A DNA stretch of 64,000 nucleotides, from assembly GCA_035946625.1 (NCBI GenBank), contig DASYZE010000054.1:46012-110011 (forward strand), in the 5' to 3' direction. The notes under the pieces are model-generated. The model was not told the origin of the DNA. It saw only the letters and a program-made list of their open reading frames with translations, and searched no databases. A program made the translations under genes and the position numbers. Of this stretch, positions 45,663 to 54,294 are shown one piece after another. Position 1 is the stretch's first letter; each line of letters begins with the position of its first letter. The stretch is from DASYXZ01 sp035946625 (GTDB lineage: Bacteria > Acidobacteriota > Terriglobia > UBA7540).

Positions 45663-45699
45663 GACCATCCCGGCCCGCCCGGGATGGTCTTTCTCTTTT
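45663..45699 (+). terminator. Rho-independent terminator of the lol-clpC-bamA-skp run
   Basis: GACCATCCCGG (45663-45673) and CCGGGATGGTC (45679-45689) form a perfect 11-bp stem with a 5-base loop, followed by TTTCTCTTTT. It begins 28 bases after the skp stop. Confidence 0.88.
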
Positions 45700-45899
45700 C
45701 CTGCCTTCGCTCTGCCCTCAAAAAGATAAGGTTTCCTTCAAGACGAAACGAAGGTTAATATAGGGCGGTGTCCCGATGGGCTGTTTGGGCCGGCCTAGGA
45801 TGTAGACCAAGAGCGGCGTAAGCGTATTGGATTTCGGGCGAGGACCTTCGATGTCCGAATTGGCCGGTCGCTGGTCTATCCTTTTCGAAAGAGATACGC

Positions 45900-46577
45900 A
45901 TGGCGATTAAAGTCCTGGTTGTCGATGACGAATCCCCCATCTTGGAATTCATGAAATCCAAGCTCGAGCCCTTGGGCTGCGAAGTCGTAACCATGGCGGA
46001 TAGCCGGCAGGCCGCGCATCTGGTGGGCAATCAGAAGCTGGATGGAGTTTTTCTCGACGCGGGAATGCCTCACCTGGACGGGTTCCAATTAACTGAGCTG
46101 ATCCGAAATTCGAAATCCAACAGCCAGGTTCCCATCGTCATGCTCACCGGGAGGGACGACGCGGAGACGATGCGACGCGGTTTTAAGTCGGGCATATCGT
46201 TTTTCCTGGGCAAGCCCATCACTGGCGAGCGTCTGGAAAAGCTCTTTCTGGTGATGCGGGGCGCCATGCTGACCGAAAAAAGGCGGTACGTTCGCCTTCC
46301 CTTCCACACTACTGTCACCTGTGAAGCGAACAAGAAAAGTGTCCGGCTGGATTCCATCAATATCAGTGTGGGGGGAATGCTGCTGGCACCCACTGAATCA
46401 GTAACCGTGGGTCAGGAATTCGATCTGGAATTCACCCTGCCCCAGGTACAGGCTCCGCTCAGAGTCCGCGCCAAGGCGCTTCATTACCACCCGCGTGACG
46501 GCGTGGGCATTCAGTTCCTCAATCCTTCTGCTGAAGACAACGCAGCTATTCAGCACTACATCACCGGCGCGATGTGA
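45900..46577 (+). CDS. Receiver-PilZ fusion response regulator
   Basis: 225 aa. Residues 1-120 are a receiver domain with the acidic pair DDE, phospho-acceptor D53 (FLDAGMP) and K105 (GKPI). Residues 125-220 are a PilZ domain with arginines R128 and R132 (EKRRYVRLP) and NISVGG (N154, S156, G159), the pattern of cyclic-di-GMP-binding members. It would couple a phosphorelay to c-di-GMP, as in surface-behaviour control. No kinase gene is adjacent. Confidence 0.87.
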   Translation: MAIKVLVVDDESPILEFMKSKLEPLGCEVVTMADSRQAAHLVGNQKLDGVFLDAGMPHLDGFQLTELIRNSKSNSQVPIVMLTGRDDAETMRRGFKSGISFFLGKPITGERLEKLFLVMRGAMLTEKRRYVRLPFHTTVTCEANKKSVRLDSINISVGGMLLAPTESVTVGQEFDLEFTLPQVQAPLRVRAKALHYHPRDGVGIQFLNPSAEDNAAIQHYITGAM

Positions 46578-46669
46578 TGGGCAGGCCCTGCCCTCATTCA
46601 TCCCAAAAAAGTCCGCCCGAAGAACCCATTCCAAAAAAATACCGGTTTTGTTCATTTTCCCCCGTCGCG

Positions 46670-47386
46670 CTATCCAAAGAACGTGCGCGCCATGCTCTGC
46701 CACCAGGGCCAATCGTGGCCTGCGCCGTCGCCCCACACGTCCAGCGCGTGGGGAATCTGTTTCGAATCCATGATGCGCCCCAGCCGGAGGTTCTCCTCCA
46801 GGCAAATATCGCGCTCCCCCGCCGCCATCACCAGGCGCGTCGTGGTGCGATAACGACCGAGGTACCATTCGTCTTGCAAATTGGGGAGGTAGTCTGGCGG
46901 ACAGTTGTAATAGCAATTATCGTCGTAATATCCGTCCAGGAACTGGTGAATATCGAAGGCCGCGCCCATGCTCACGGCTTGAGTCACCAGGTCCGGATGG
47001 CGCAGAGTAAAGTTCATCGCGTGGTAGCCGCCCAAGCTGCAGCCGGTCAAGGCCAGGCCCAGCTCCGCGTTGTGCGAGTGAATAAAGGGAATGACCTCCT
47101 GGAGGATGTATTGCTCGTATTGCAGATGGCGCAACACCCTGTCGCGGGGGTGAATCTGTTGGTTGTACCAGCTTTCCGCATCCACGCTGTCCACGCAGAA
47201 AGCCTGCGTGATTCCGCCCTCCAGTGGATGCAACAGGGCCGCGATCATGCCCCGGTCTTCGTAATCATAAAACCTGCCCTTGGAAGTGGGAAAGACCAGG
47301 AGCGGCGTTCCGCAGTGCCCGAACACGAGCATCTCCATGTCGCGGTGCAATGAGGAGCTATACCACTTGTAATATTCGCGGTTCAT
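46670..47386 (-). CDS. Alpha/beta-hydrolase, esterase D-like
   Basis: 238 aa from the ATG at 47386. The nucleophile elbow is TGCSLGGYHA (G-x-S-x-G) and the likely catalytic His lies in GAGHDWPWW near the C-terminus. Other blocks typical of the putative-esterase family are YYKWYSSSLHRDMEMLVFG and TPLLVFPTSKGRFYDYEDRG. No signal peptide, so cytoplasmic. Substrate unknown. An in-frame GTG at 47407 has no better support. Confidence 0.82.
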   Translation of the reverse strand: MNREYYKWYSSSLHRDMEMLVFGHCGTPLLVFPTSKGRFYDYEDRGMIAALLHPLEGGITQAFCVDSVDAESWYNQQIHPRDRVLRHLQYEQYILQEVIPFIHSHNAELGLALTGCSLGGYHAMNFTLRHPDLVTQAVSMGAAFDIHQFLDGYYDDNCYYNCPPDYLPNLQDEWYLGRYRTTTRLVMAAGERDICLEENLRLGRIMDSKQIPHALDVWGDGAGHDWPWWQSMARTFFG

Positions 47387-47623
47387 GATTCGTGAGTTGG
47401 AAAACACACATTCCAGCAGAGCCGCTGCTTGAATTCATGCTGCACAAGGCGGCCAAACAGATTATGGTCCGGGGAATCATACTCTGGGAATGACTTCGAA
47501 TCAATTTTAGTATCCGGCCCAATTTTGCATGGTGATGGGGCGCCCACTCGGCCCGTTTCTCAAGTTTGCCCCGCCGTGTTAAATTGATGCGGCGTGCCGC
47601 GCACGCCCATCAAGGAGGAAAGT

Positions 47624-48016
47624 ATGTCCATTGAATCTTCCGTTCATTCAGCCGCGCCATTTCTGCGCGCCGTCCTGCGGCTGGTGGCGTCTTTCTTGTT
47701 CTTCTGTCACGGACTCCAGAAGCTCAACATTTTTTATACCGGAGGGCACCTGTCCGCGCTCCTATACGCGGCTTGCTTCCTTGAGCTGGTGGGAGGCTTT
47801 CTGATGTTCATCGGCCTTTTTACTTCGCCCGTAGCTTTAATCCTTGCTCTGGAAATGGTCGTCGCGTATTTCCTGGCACACTTTCCCCGGGGCCGGCTGC
47901 CCATTGTTAATGGCGGCGAGCTGGCTGTACTCTATTGTTTCATATGGCTCTATTTTCTTGCCGCCGGACCCGGCCCCATGAGCGCCGATTCCCTTTTCCG
48001 CAAGAAGTCGGGCTGA
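47624..48016 (+). CDS. DoxX family membrane protein
   Basis: 130 aa with four hydrophobic helices and the DoxX start FLRAVLRLVASFLFFCHGLQ, followed by ELVGGFLMFIGLFTSPVALI. AAGGAGGAA precedes the ATG at 47624. DoxX proteins are linked to quinone or thiol redox in the membrane, but the role is not established. It stands alone between divergent and tandem genes. Confidence 0.85.
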   Translation: MSIESSVHSAAPFLRAVLRLVASFLFFCHGLQKLNIFYTGGHLSALLYAACFLELVGGFLMFIGLFTSPVALILALEMVVAYFLAHFPRGRLPIVNGGELAVLYCFIWLYFLAAGPGPMSADSLFRKKSG

Positions 48017-48210
48017 AGCCCTGCGACCCCGAATCCCAGCACACTCAAGGTTGTGCCCGAAGTCGAGCCCCACTCTTTGCCTGAACGTCCAATGAGGGGT
48101 CCGGGAACATTTCGCTATGGGGCTCTTCCATCAGGTTTTAAGGTTGAATGCGCCGCCCTTTTGTTATACTCCGTCACCACGCGAAGAATACATTCATGGA
48201 AGGAGGACGA

Positions 48211-50307
48211 ATGATACATCGTGCCGCAATATTATGCGCTGCCCTGGCCCTTTCCGTGGGATTGGCTGCTTCGGGACAAAATACCTCTGCGCCCACGGCG
48301 GGAAGGAATATGTTGTCGGGAGCCTTGCGCAACCTGACCGTGGACGATTTATTCAGGCTCAAAGACGTTGACGATCCGCAACTGAGCCCTGAAGGCAAGT
48401 GGGTGGCCTACACCGTGGCGACACGCGACTTGAAAGAAGATAAAACCAAGAGCCAAATCTGGATGGTTTCAACCGCGGGAGGCGAGGCTGAGCCGATGAC
48501 GGAAAAAACCGCGTCTTCCTCCCATCCCCGTTGGAGTCACGATGGAAAATATCTCGCCTTTCTCTCCGCGCGCGATAAAGGTAAAACCCAGGTCTGGACC
48601 TTGAATCGCAATGGCGGCGAAGCACAACAACTGACCGATATGATTCAAGACGTAAGTGACTTTGAGTGGTCGCCGACGGGCGACAAGATGGTGCTGGTGT
48701 TGCGCGACCCTTCCCCGGAGGAGATTGCCGCCGCAAAAGGAAAAGCGAGTGGTATTGAAGAAACGAAACCCCAAACCCCCCGGCCCCGCGTGATAGACCG
48801 CTTGCAATTCAAGCGCGACGAAATCGGTTACTTGGACCGGCGGCGCACGCACCTTTATGTGCTGGACACGGCCACCCGCAAGATAACGCAGGTCACCTCC
48901 GGCGATTACGATGACGATGAGCCCGCCTGGTCTCCGGACGGCCGCTTTCTGGCCTTTGCCAGCAACCGCACCGAAGATCCTGACCGCAACTTCAATTCAG
49001 ATATCTGGGTGGTGGCGGCCGACAATCCGGACGAGGGCAGAACGATGCTGCGCCTCACTGCAAATCCAGGGGCGGACGTTTCACCCGCCTGGAGTCCGGA
49101 TGGCAAGTGGGTGTGCTACGTCAGCCAGATTGACGTGAAAGCCTTCGACTATGGCACCCACTTTCTGGCCGTGGTCCCGGCGACGGGCGGAACGGAAAAA
49201 CTGTTGACCCGGGCTTATGACCGCAACGTGATCAAGCCGCAATTTTCGGCCGATGGCGGGTCAATCTACTTCATGGCTGAAGACGATGGCGCGCAGCCTT
49301 TGGACCAGATACCGGCGGGCGGCGGCGAAGTGACGCGCGTACTCTCCGGGCACGTGAATGTGGGCGCCTTTTCAGTGGGGAAAGAAGGCAAGCTGGCGGT
49401 GTTGCTCGCGGATACGAGCCGACCTTACGAAGTAGGGTTGGTGGAGGATGGCAAACCCCGCCGGCTGACCACCACTAATGACGCCTTGCTGGCGCAAATC
49501 CGGCTGGGCGATGTGGAATACGTCCACTTCAAAAGTAAGGACGGCACTGAAATCGCAGGTTACCTTTACAAGCCTCCCGCCTACAATCACGAACTGCGTT
49601 ATCCCACGCTGCTGCGGATCCACGGCGGACCACAATCGCAATACGACGCCGAATTTGATTTTCAAGCCCACTTGTTTGCGGCCAACGGTTATGTGGTACT
49701 GACACCCAACCCGCGCGGCTCCACCGGCTACGGACAAAAGTTTTGCCAGGCCATTTTTGCGGATTGGGGCAACAAGGATTATGACGATGTGATGGCGGAA
49801 GTGGACTACGCCATTGCCAAAGGGATCGCCGACCCCGCACGGCTGGGCGTGGGCGGATGGTCGTATGGCGGCATTCTCACCGATCACGTGTTGATCCGCA
49901 CCGCCCGGTTCAAAGCCGCGATTTCGGGCGCCAGCGAATTTCTTTATATTGCAAACTACGGGCACGATCACTACCAGCGCGAATGGGAATACGAACTGGG
50001 TCTGCCCTGGAAAAATCGCGCGGCCTGGGAAAGGATTTCCCCGTTCAATTATGTGGAGAAAATAGTGACGCCGACTCTGGTGATGGGTGGCGACACGGAC
50101 TGGAACGTTCCGATAAATAATTCCGAACTGCTGTACCAGTCGCTGAAGCGATTGGGCAGAACCACGCAGCTTGTGGTTTATCCCGGCGAACCTCACGGCC
50201 TGAAAAAGCCCACGCACATGAAAGACCGCTTGGAGCGTTATCTGGCCTGGTACGGCCAGTACGTGAAGGGTGAAACGCCGGCCGCGCCAGCATCAAGCAC
50301 AAAGTGA
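48211..50307 (+). CDS. Exported S9 prolyl-oligopeptidase-family peptidase
   Basis: About 698 aa. ATG at 48211 with GGAGGA upstream and a signal peptide (AAILCAALALSVGLAASGQ). A WD40-like/TolB propeller (repeats such as PRWSHDGKYLAFLSARD and PAWSPDGRFLAFASNRT) precedes an alpha/beta-hydrolase domain. The triad is GGWSYGG (Ser), GGDTDWNVP (Asp) and YPGEPHG (His). It releases dipeptides or oligopeptides outside the cytoplasm. Confidence 0.92.
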   Translation: MIHRAAILCAALALSVGLAASGQNTSAPTAGRNMLSGALRNLTVDDLFRLKDVDDPQLSPEGKWVAYTVATRDLKEDKTKSQIWMVSTAGGEAEPMTEKTASSSHPRWSHDGKYLAFLSARDKGKTQVWTLNRNGGEAQQLTDMIQDVSDFEWSPTGDKMVLVLRDPSPEEIAAAKGKASGIEETKPQTPRPRVIDRLQFKRDEIGYLDRRRTHLYVLDTATRKITQVTSGDYDDDEPAWSPDGRFLAFASNRTEDPDRNFNSDIWVVAADNPDEGRTMLRLTANPGADVSPAWSPDGKWVCYVSQIDVKAFDYGTHFLAVVPATGGTEKLLTRAYDRNVIKPQFSADGGSIYFMAEDDGAQPLDQIPAGGGEVTRVLSGHVNVGAFSVGKEGKLAVLLADTSRPYEVGLVEDGKPRRLTTTNDALLAQIRLGDVEYVHFKSKDGTEIAGYLYKPPAYNHELRYPTLLRIHGGPQSQYDAEFDFQAHLFAANGYVVLTPNPRGSTGYGQKFCQAIFADWGNKDYDDVMAEVDYAIAKGIADPARLGVGGWSYGGILTDHVLIRTARFKAAISGASEFLYIANYGHDHYQREWEYELGLPWKNRAAWERISPFNYVEKIVTPTLVMGGDTDWNVPINNSELLYQSLKRLGRTTQLVVYPGEPHGLKKPTHMKDRLERYLAWYGQYVKGETPAAPASSTK

Positions 50308-50364
50308 GCCGCAATGCCGGATGAGGCTGCCTTTGACCGCCCCTAATGCCCCGGCCACAGGGCC

Positions 50365-51246
50365 TTATAGTTTTTTCGCGCGCAGGAAATCGCTGACCAC
50401 TTGTTTGACGTCGCGGTGCTCGCCGTCCACGGCGTAATTCAAACGGCGCATTTCGCCTGCAGAAATTTTCCCGCCCAGTTCCCGCAAGGTGGGGCGCAAC
50501 TCCGGATATCTTTTTAGCGTGTCCTCGCGCACCACCGGCACCGCGTCATAGGGCGGGAAATAGTGGCGATCGTCTTCGAGCACGGTGAAGCCGAGCGCAG
50601 CGATCACCCCGTCGGTCGAGTTGCCAGCCACAATATCCACCTGTTTTTCCTGAAGGGCGCGATAAATCAGGCCCAGCTCCATGGTCCGCGGAGGGGCGAC
50701 GAAGTGCAGGTGATATGTTTCGGCCAGGCCTTGAAAACCATCCGGGCGCTCCATAAACTCGTACCCAAATCCCGCCCGCCAACGGGGCGCGAGGGGAGCA
50801 AAGTCGGAAATGGTTTTCAGTTTTAATTTTCGGGCATCCCCGCCCCGAATCACCATGGCAAAGGTATTGTTGAATCCAAGCGGCTCCGTGATGTCTAATC
50901 CGAAGCGGCGGGCGTAATCGCGTTTCACCCGCGCGTAAACTTCCGCCCCGTTTCCGGAGGGCGCTTCGCGGAGGATGGTGGTGAGGGCTGTGCCCGTATA
51001 TTCAACATACAGATCGATGGCCCCCGATAGCACGGCCTGCTGGCAGATGAGAGTTCCGCCAAGGTTCACTCGCTGCTCCACATCGATTCCGGTGCGGGCG
51101 TGGATGACTTGGGCGAGCAATTCCGCCAGCACAATCTGTTCGGTGAAATTCTTCGAACCGATCACAATCCGCCTGTCGGGTTGCCGCCCTCCGCATGAGA
51201 GCAGGAACGCAGTGGGAACCAGGATTAGGGCGGCGCGGCGATACAT
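50365..51246 (-). CDS. Quaternary-amine ABC transporter binding lipoprotein (OpuBC/ProX/EgtU-like)
   Basis: 293 aa with a lipoprotein signal (LILVPTAFLLSC, lipidated Cys about residue 18). The OpuAC-type domain shows IVIGSKNFTEQIVLAELLAQ, VEYTGTALT and AGNSTDGVIAALGFTVLEDD, then YFPPYDAVPVV. The family binds trimethylammonium compounds (glycine betaine, choline, carnitine, ergothioneine) in an aromatic cage. The gene starts 1 base after the permease stop, so they are co-translated. The adjacent egtB-egtD genes make ergothioneine, itself a betaine, a possible ligand. Confidence 0.85.
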   Translation of the reverse strand: MYRRAALILVPTAFLLSCGGRQPDRRIVIGSKNFTEQIVLAELLAQVIHARTGIDVEQRVNLGGTLICQQAVLSGAIDLYVEYTGTALTTILREAPSGNGAEVYARVKRDYARRFGLDITEPLGFNNTFAMVIRGGDARKLKLKTISDFAPLAPRWRAGFGYEFMERPDGFQGLAETYHLHFVAPPRTMELGLIYRALQEKQVDIVAGNSTDGVIAALGFTVLEDDRHYFPPYDAVPVVREDTLKRYPELRPTLRELGGKISAGEMRRLNYAVDGEHRDVKQVVSDFLRAKKL

Positions 51247-51247
51247 T

Positions 51248-51880
51248 TCACCTCACCGCCAGCCGCTTTTCCGCCCAACCCAGGCTGACGTCCGCCAGGA
51301 TGGCCAGCAGTGCAGCGGGAATCGCTCCGGCGAGAATTACCGAATTGTCCACCATCGCCACCCCACGGAAAATGTAAGTGCCGAGGCCTCCCCCTCCGAT
51401 GGCCGCGGCAATAGTCGCCACGCCCACCGAGATTACCGTGGCCACGCGGACGCCCGCCAAAATCACCGCGAGCGAAAGTGGAAACTCGACCTGCCGCAGG
51501 ATTTGCCTGTCCGTCATTCCCATCCCGCGGGCCACCTCCACCACCGCGCGATCCACCCCAGTAATACCCGTATAAGTATTACGTAGAATAGGAAGGAGGG
51601 CATAGAGCGTGAGCGCGACAATGGCGGAGCGGCTGCCGATGCCCCCAATCAGGGGCACGGGAATCAGAAACCCCAGCAGGGCCAGGCTGGGCACGGTCTG
51701 GATCATGTTGGCTGCACCCATCACCCAGCGCCTGAGCGGCGCATGCCGCGTGAGCACGATACCCAGGGGAATTCCAATGGACGTGGCAAGGATCATGGAA
51801 ATCGCCACCAATTCCACGTGCTCAACCGTTAGTTGGAGAACTTCATTGCGGTTGTGGATTATATAATCCAGTACGCCCAT
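51248..51880 (-). CDS. Quaternary-amine ABC transporter permease (OpuB/ProW/EgtU permease-like)
   Basis: 210 aa from the ATG at 51880, with AAGGAGG 6 bases upstream. Five or six membrane helices and the permease signature LYALLPILRNTYTGITGVDR, followed by ARGMGMTDRQIL. Unlike EgtU, the binding protein is a separate gene here. It is the middle gene of ATPase-permease-binding protein. Confidence 0.88.
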   Translation of the reverse strand: MGVLDYIIHNRNEVLQLTVEHVELVAISMILATSIGIPLGIVLTRHAPLRRWVMGAANMIQTVPSLALLGFLIPVPLIGGIGSRSAIVALTLYALLPILRNTYTGITGVDRAVVEVARGMGMTDRQILRQVEFPLSLAVILAGVRVATVISVGVATIAAAIGGGGLGTYIFRGVAMVDNSVILAGAIPAALLAILADVSLGWAEKRLAVR

Positions 51881-52006
51881 TGCCGGCCTCCTTGAACCGT
51901 GGGCGGAAAGCAGACCATCGGGAGAACCGGGAAATGCTGCATCTTGCACATCCCGGCGTAAAAACTGAAGTGCAGAACTTCCCGATCAATTGTAACTGCC
52001 TTCTGC

Positions 52007-52765
52007 CTATTTCCCTTCCATCGCGGCCGCAAACGCCTGAGCTTCCGGGTCAGAGGCGCGCAAAAACTCTTCCGGCGAATATATGCCCGCCAGCCGTCCG
52101 GCGGCCATCAAGGCGATGCGCGAACCCAGCCGCAAGGCTTCACGGATGTCGTGAGTGACGAACACGATGGTCTTGTTCAGTCGCTGCTGGAGCCGGCCAA
52201 ACTCGTGCTGCATTTCGGCGCGGGTCACGGGGTCGAGGGCGCCAAAGGGTTCGTCCATCAGCAGGACGGGCGGGTCCGCGGCCAACGCTCGCGCCACGCC
52301 CACGCGCTGCCGTTGTCCTCCCGATAATTCGTGGGGACGGCGCGTGGCAAATTGCTGCGGATCGAGGTCGACCAGCCGAAGCAATTCGAAGACGCGGGCG
52401 TGGATGCGCTCCCGGTCCCACCCTTCCAGCGACGGAACCAGACCGACGTTGCGCTCCACGGAAAAGTGGGGAAAGAGCCCCACTTCCTGGATGACATAGC
52501 CGATGCGCCGGCGCAGGCGGATGGGATCCCACTCCGTGGTGGCGCGTCCCTCCACCAGAACCTGGCCCTCCGTCGGCAGCAAAAGCCGGTTGATGAGCTT
52601 CAGTGTGGTCGTCTTACCCGACCCGCTGCGGCCGAGCAGAACGAGGGTTTCCCCGCGCAGAACTTGCAAGCTCAATCCAACAAGGAGAGGGCGGCCGCCG
52701 TTAATTCGATACCCTGCGCCCCTGCACTCAATCACATTCTGTAGCTCGGCCAATTGTTCCATCAT
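52007..52765 (-). CDS. Quaternary-amine ABC transporter ATPase (OpuBA/ProV/EgtV-like)
   Basis: 252 aa. Walker A LLGRSGSGKTTTLKLINRLL, the ProV-type Q-loop RIGYVIQEVGLFPHFSVERN, signature ELSGGQRQRVGVARAL and Walker B VLLMDEPFGALDP. No C-terminal CBS pair, unlike OpuCA or ProV. It is divergent from egtB, with 162 bases between the starts, and leads the transporter operon; the gap to the permease is 126 bases. Confidence 0.9.
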   Translation of the reverse strand: MMEQLAELQNVIECRGAGYRINGGRPLLVGLSLQVLRGETLVLLGRSGSGKTTTLKLINRLLLPTEGQVLVEGRATTEWDPIRLRRRIGYVIQEVGLFPHFSVERNVGLVPSLEGWDRERIHARVFELLRLVDLDPQQFATRRPHELSGGQRQRVGVARALAADPPVLLMDEPFGALDPVTRAEMQHEFGRLQQRLNKTIVFVTHDIREALRLGSRIALMAAGRLAGIYSPEEFLRASDPEAQAFAAAMEGK

Positions 52766-52825
52766 CCCATTTGCAAAATTCGTTTCAATAATTTACGCTC
52801 AAATCAATGTTTCTTCCGCGGGGGC

Positions 52826-52855
52826 TTGACAATCACCGCGACACTCCATGATGAT
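52826..52855 (+). promoter_or_regulatory. Putative promoter of egtB-egtD
   Basis: TTGACA (52826-52831) and GATGAT (52850-52855) are 18 bases apart. Transcription would start near 52862, giving a 66-base leader. This sits in the region shared with the divergent transporter operon, whose own promoter I cannot recognise. Confidence 0.35.
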
Positions 52856-52927
52856 GGCCCGGATGAGAAAAATATTAAAGCAGGAATAAATGAAACCATT
52901 CGCTCCAATATTCATCTCTAAAAAAGT

Positions 52928-54274
52928 ATGGGCGACATCATTCCGACCACCGACGCGCATGCCACTGACCGCCAGAAATTACTGGCCCGGCTAAAATCCG
53001 CCCGCGCCCGGACTGACGAGATCTTTCAACTTGTCCGCCCCGAGGCTCTCGGCGACCGGCCGATTCCGGAGCGCCATCGGATTATCTTCTATCTTGGGCA
53101 TTTCGAGGCGTTTGACTGGAACTTGCTCGGACTTCAAGCTCTGGGCTTGAAATCCTTCCACCCCCAATTTGACGGGATGTTTGCGTTCGGAATCGATCCC
53201 ACCGAAGGCGAATTACCAAGCGACGAGCCTTCGGATTGGCCGTCAAAGCAGGAAATTGACGATTATAATGCGCGCGCCCGGCAGGCCATTGACGCTGGAC
53301 TCGAGCGCGCTTCGTTAGCCGACCCCAGTCAACCCTTGCTCCAAAACGGATTGGCCATCCAGGTCGGCATCGAGCACCGACTGATGCACGCCGAAACGCT
53401 TGCGTACATGCTGCACCAGTTGCCGCTCGAACGCAAATTCCTGCAGTCCGCTCCGCCCGCGCCCGCCGCCCCTGCCATCACTCCGCGGATGGTTCAAATC
53501 CAGGCAGGAACCGCAACCCTCGGACTGCCGCTCGCTCCGGGCAGCGATTTTGGTTGGGATAACGAATTTGAGCAGCACGCCGTCAGCGTGCCGGAATTTT
53601 CTATCGATGCCCACAACGTAACCAACCGGCAGTTTATCGACTTCATGCTCTCCGGAGGTTATGACAATCGAGAATTCTGGGATCAAAGTGGTTGGGGATG
53701 GAAGACCAAAAGGGGTATTTACCATCCGACTTTTTGGATGCGGCGGCATGAAGCATGGTACCAGCGGACCATGTTCGCGGAAATCTCTCTGCCCCTGGAC
53801 TGGCCGGTATACGTGAGTCACGCGGAGGCTTCGGCCTACCTTCGTTGGAGGGGCAAAACTCTGCCCACCGAAGCCCAGTTCCATCGCGCCGCCTACGGAA
53901 CGCCCGCGGGGACCGAGCGCGCATTCCCATGGGGCGACGCCCCTCCCGACCCGCACCACGGCAATTTCGATTTTCAGCGCTGGGACGCGGCTCCCGTCGG
54001 CGCGCATCCCGCCGGTCTAAGCGCCTTCGGAGTCGCCGACCTGGTTGGAAATGGATGGGAATGGACGTCCACTCCTTTCGCGCCCTTTTCCGGTTTTCAG
54101 CCCTTCCCTTTCTATCCGGGATATTCCCGGAATTTTTTTGATGGCAGGCATTACGTGTTGAAGGGCGGCTCTCCGCGCACCGCCGCCTGCATGTTGCGGC
54201 GCTCCTTCCGCAACTGGTTCCAGCCCAACTATCCTTATATCTACGCGAAATTCCGTGGCGTCGCCCAAGCCTAA
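52928..54274 (+). CDS. egtB: Ergothioneine biosynthesis sulfoxide synthase EgtB
   Basis: 448 aa. An N-terminal DinB-like helical domain carries the iron ligands: H58 (YLGHFEAFDW) and the HxxxHxE motif H150-H154-E156 (EHRLMHAE). The C-terminal FGE-sulfatase-like domain follows (WPVYVSHAEASAYLRWRGKT, NGWEWTSTPF, then LKGGSPRTAACMLRRSFRNW). It joins a thiol donor to hercynine using O2 and non-haem iron. No egtA or egtC is present nearby, consistent with a cysteine-using EgtB like that known from Chloracidobacterium. It is followed by egtD after 20 bases. Confidence 0.92.
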   Translation: MGDIIPTTDAHATDRQKLLARLKSARARTDEIFQLVRPEALGDRPIPERHRIIFYLGHFEAFDWNLLGLQALGLKSFHPQFDGMFAFGIDPTEGELPSDEPSDWPSKQEIDDYNARARQAIDAGLERASLADPSQPLLQNGLAIQVGIEHRLMHAETLAYMLHQLPLERKFLQSAPPAPAAPAITPRMVQIQAGTATLGLPLAPGSDFGWDNEFEQHAVSVPEFSIDAHNVTNRQFIDFMLSGGYDNREFWDQSGWGWKTKRGIYHPTFWMRRHEAWYQRTMFAEISLPLDWPVYVSHAEASAYLRWRGKTLPTEAQFHRAAYGTPAGTERAFPWGDAPPDPHHGNFDFQRWDAAPVGAHPAGLSAFGVADLVGNGWEWTSTPFAPFSGFQPFPFYPGYSRNFFDGRHYVLKGGSPRTAACMLRRSFRNWFQPNYPYIYAKFRGVAQA

Positions 54275-54294
54275 GCCCGCCTTCAGGAGAGAGA

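Noticed and set aside
48009..48024. GGGCTGAAGCCC palindrome at the DoxX stop as a terminator
   Set aside because: The stem is only 5 bp and no T-tract follows.
52928..54274. Formylglycine-generating enzyme for sulfatase maturation
   Set aside because: The DinB-like N-terminal domain, the HxxxHxE iron motif and the adjacent egtD make EgtB the better call.
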